Source: Vibrio sinaloensis (GTDB taxonomy: Bacteria; Pseudomonadota; Gammaproteobacteria; Enterobacterales; Vibrionaceae). Taken from it: a stretch of DNA of 64,000 nucleotides. The stretch covers positions 1,798,001 to 1,862,000 of the forward strand of contig NZ_CP096199.1 in NCBI RefSeq assembly GCF_023195835.1. Direction: 5' to 3'. A program made the position numbers and the translations under genes. Position 1 is the stretch's first letter, and each line of letters begins with the position of its first letter. Of this stretch, positions 61,567 through 64,000 are shown piece after piece. The notes beneath the pieces were generated by a model that ran no database searches, was not told the DNA's origin, and saw only the letters and a program-made list of their open reading frames with translations.

Positions 61567-64000
61567 TGTTCATGCCCTATCTTGTTCATAAAATTAATTA
61601 GAGAAATTGAATCACTTTTTGCTTCCCACCATTGACGACTGGGGTGGTTACTATCGGTTAGATTTTGATTAGCGATAAAGTAGTTTTTGCCCTTGGCGTA
61701 GATAGGGCTACCAACCTCACCTGAACTACGGGTGTCAGTAACCACCAATGAGTATCGCTCCGGTAATTGCTGGTCATAGTCTTCATCGAGGGCGTACTCT
61801 TCCGGTGAAACCCATATCCAAAATCTTGATAGGCCGGCAGGGTTCTGCACATGGACGGCGTTAGCCAGTGACTTTGGTCCGACAATACCGTTAACACCAT
61901 GCTTGCTGTTTAGCGCAATAAACGCTTGTGATATTGTCTTCTCTATACCCATACTATCGGGGAAATACACGCTTTCAAGCGAAGCTTCACCGCTATTCAG
62001 TACGCCGCTTATGTCGCTAAAATACCCCACAGGAATACGCTTGTACCCCTTGCCTTTCGAGCGACACTCGGGGCAACTTCCACATGCCATACTCGGAGCA
62101 ACGCCATTTAGGCGATACGCTTTTTGAAAAAGATGGCATAGACCTTGTGGGTGTTTGTCTTGCAACCACGTCTGCAACATAGCAAAGCTTTGATTCTGAT
62201 ATCGAAGCTCAGACTGTCTTTGGTTTTCAACCACATCGAGCCAAACCTCTTTGTCCCATTCCCCGCGTTCATCAAGAACCTTGACCGTGATTGAGTTGTA
62301 GTAGTTTGCCCAGAATGACTTTGCCTCCTCTGGGTTGTCTGGAGTCTCTTGGTCAATGGACTCGAACAATATTTCAATCAATCCACTTCGCTGCATAAGC
62401 AGCAAGGTCAACCAGTTCCAATCGGTCGACCGTTCGGTTTGACGCCCCAAACGCTCTGGGCTAATCCTGAGATCAACATGGTAATGGCGATATTCACTGT
62501 CGTGGTGGATCTGCCGCCCATGTTTTTTCATCGTCGTCCAACGCTCGTGCCCAACATCAACGGTAATAATGGCATCTTGGTTCAGGCGCTGCGCTTGAAC
62601 AAACTGCTCAGGGTGGTAAACCATCTCGCAATAGGCCGCCCTACCATCTCGCCCAGAGCGACCAATTTCTTGATAGTAGCGATCGACATTTTCTGGGATC
62701 GATGCATGGATAACACTACGTACATCCCCCTTATCCATGCCGACACCAAACGCAGAGGTTGCAACAATGATATCAAGTTCATCGTCTTGCCATTGGCGTA
62801 GGATAACTTCACGATCTGACACTTGGGTTTCCCCATTCACAAGGTGGCACCTTGTTACACCATGCTTTCTAAGCTCTTGCAGTATCCGTTTACTGTCTTC
62901 GACCAACGATGTGTAAACAATCATGGGCTTAGGGGACTGCATCACCTTCTCTAAGAGGGTTTCTAGATGATCGTGTTTGACCACTTTGGTCTTAACGGTC
63001 AGCATCTCTTGGCGTAGGAAGGAGCCATTAAATATCAAGGGAGTCTGTATACCCGTACAAAACAGCTTCTTGATAGTATTAATATTTCGCTCTGTAAAGG
63101 TGGCTGACATCAGTACGGTTTTAATTGAGTGACCAGAGTCCTGCTTAAGCGAGGTGATCAGTGCGCCTACGCGTTGAAAGTCAGGTCTAAATCCAGCACC
63201 CCAGGTATCGATTAGGTGCGCCTCGTCAATCACGATATTGGCAATGGCTTTTTTACCGGCTTGCCTAAATAGCAGCGGTAGCAAACTCTTGGTCAAAGAT
63301 TCTGGAGAAACAAACAATACCTGCTGTTGTCCGGCCTCAATCTGTTGACGAATGGACGTTTTATCTTCTTTGCTCAAGCCGCTATGCCACGAATAATCTT
63401 TTACCGTGCCAATGCCTGAAGCCTCCAGTGTTTGCTTTACGCGCTTCGCTTGCTCAATAGCAAGCGAAATAGTAGGGACAATAACCAATGTCAGTTGATG
63501 GTTCTGCGAGAACAGTGCGCAGGCATGTGCCACTAAAGTCTTGCCACACCCAGTTGGAAGGTTGACTACAACGGTACTCCCCGGCTCCGCAAGCAAGGTA
63601 GTTCTAACCGCCTCTCTTTGTGCGTGACTAGTGTAGTGGGTGTACTCCTCACTCATCTTCAAGGTGAGCGCTGGATCCATTTCTACCCTGTTGATTCTGC
63701 GCTTTTCACGCAACTTATATACGTCGCTGTACAGCGGATATTCGAGGTCTATATCCTTTTCCATCACCAAGGCGTTGCGTGCCGCATCAAAATTCAATCC
63801 CAATGCCAAGGGGACCGAAAACTGCTCTGAAGTAGGTTTGAAACCAAGACTTAGCGATGGACGTTCTTCATCGGTACACCATGAAAATAGGCAATCCTTA
63901 GCCAAGTACCAGAACTCCATTAAGGTGATATCGCCACCTTGCAGCGCATTATGTAGACGCTTAGTGAATTGATTCTCCGGATAGTCGCCCAACTGTTGAA
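61557..64000 (-). CDS. dpdF: RecQ-like helicase DpdF (5' end outside the window)
   Basis: A RecQ-family superfamily 2 helicase of at least 811 aa. Walker A PTGCGKT lies near 155, DEAH in IVIDEAHLIDTWGAGFRPDF near 262, and the C-terminal helicase motifs in ATSAFGVGMDKGDVRS and QEIGRSGRDGR near 415-455. A four-cysteine cluster (CGSCPECRSKGKG) follows at about 640. The frame is open to the right edge with only a TTG at 63992, so the true start is probably beyond 64000. In studied systems DpdF belongs to the restriction group. Confidence 0.83.
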   Translation of the reverse strand, partial: QQLGDYPENQFTKRLHNALQGGDITLMEFWYLAKDCLFSWCTDEERPSLSLGFKPTSEQFSVPLALGLNFDAARNALVMEKDIDLEYPLYSDVYKLREKRRINRVEMDPALTLKMSEEYTHYTSHAQREAVRTTLLAEPGSTVVVNLPTGCGKTLVAHACALFSQNHQLTLVIVPTISLAIEQAKRVKQTLEASGIGTVKDYSWHSGLSKEDKTSIRQQIEAGQQQVLFVSPESLTKSLLPLLFRQAGKKAIANIVIDEAHLIDTWGAGFRPDFQRVGALITSLKQDSGHSIKTVLMSATFTERNINTIKKLFCTGIQTPLIFNGSFLRQEMLTVKTKVVKHDHLETLLEKVMQSPKPMIVYTSLVEDSKRILQELRKHGVTRCHLVNGETQVSDREVILRQWQDDELDIIVATSAFGVGMDKGDVRSVIHASIPENVDRYYQEIGRSGRDGRAAYCEMVYHPEQFVQAQRLNQDAIITVDVGHERWTTMKKHGRQIHHDSEYRHYHVDLRISPERLGRQTERSTDWNWLTLLLMQRSGLIEILFESIDQETPDNPEEAKSFWANYYNSITVKVLDERGEWDKEVWLDVVENQRQSELRYQNQSFAMLQTWLQDKHPQGLCHLFQKAYRLNGVAPSMACGSCPECRSKGKGYKRIPVGYFSDISGVLNSGEASLESVYFPDSMGIEKTISQAFIALNSKHGVNGIVGPKSLANAVHVQNPAGLSRFWIWVSPEEYALDEDYDQQLPERYSLVVTDTRSSGEVGSPIYAKGKNYFIANQNLTDSNHPSRQWWEAKSDSISLINFMNKIGHEQCQ

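Noticed and set aside
52170..63992. DISARM or another RecQ-helicase defence system
   Set aside because: The large helicase and phospholipase D protein recall DISARM, but DISARM carries a methylase and a DUF1998 protein. The size and order of all seven genes, with a RecQ-like helicase and a 1082-aa ATPase, fit Dpd better.

Overview
The window is bacterial chromosome from a gammaproteobacterium, almost certainly a Vibrio. The evidence is protein similarity (long-form HisG, Gsk, H-NS, FabV, an OmpT-like porin, PriC/YbaM, DabA/DabB) and gene order that, as far as I recall it, follows three Vibrio cholerae chromosome I blocks: his-nhaC-hns-gsk-mnmA-hflD-purB-cfa-htpX-bio, then DUF2057-ompT-dinG-MCP-xthA, then fabV-fadE-psrA-vrrA. 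Here these blocks lie side by side.

Layout. 1-5040: histidine operon (hisG-D-C-B-H, minus strand, hisH cut by the window edge), preceded by a His5 leader peptide and an attenuator. 5155-7115: an NhaC-family transporter behind a lysine riboswitch, so probably a lysine transporter (LysW). 7625-13507: hns, gsk, a small conserved gene, mnmA, hflD, purB. 13547-19723: an eight-gene minus-strand operon (NTF2-like, SDR, FAD oxidoreductase, DUF1365, Cfa, DUF2878, chalcone-isomerase-like, DUF3833) whose promoter carries an array of TGTACA boxes; it resembles light or photo-oxidative-stress lipid-modification operons. 19743-26234: htpX, a 55-aa gene and the biotin genes bioBFCD/bioA around a BirA operator. 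26301-35583: DUF2057, ompT-like porin, dinG, TSUP transporter, priC-ybaM, a chemoreceptor, xthA. 35604-40487: a MITE-like palindrome that supplies the fabV stop codon, fabV, fadE with its PsrA-type regulator behind FadR- and PsrA-like sites, and a sigma-E-type small RNA gene (VrrA-like) whose transcript can pair with the ompT message in this same window. 40594-49182: a PLP enzyme, DUF1496 and PPC/DUF296 genes, the DabA/DabB inorganic carbon pump with a divergent LysR regulator, and a second chemoreceptor.

49365-64000 is accessory: seven tightly overlapping minus-strand genes that I read as dpdF-G-H-I-J-K-D. This is the restriction half of the Dpd system, in which 7-deazaguanine derivatives are inserted into DNA. 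The modification genes dpdA, dpdB and dpdC, and dpdE, should lie beyond position 64000. A tRNA-Ser-like 3' end at 49191-49205, between the last core gene and the cluster, may be an attachment-site remnant of the island.

The core genes act mainly as separate operons: amino acid and cofactor synthesis (his, bio), lipid metabolism (cfa operon, fabV, fadE/psrA), envelope (ompT, htpX, vrrA), DNA repair (dinG, priC, xthA) and chemotaxis. Locus comparisons with V. cholerae are from memory and were not computed.
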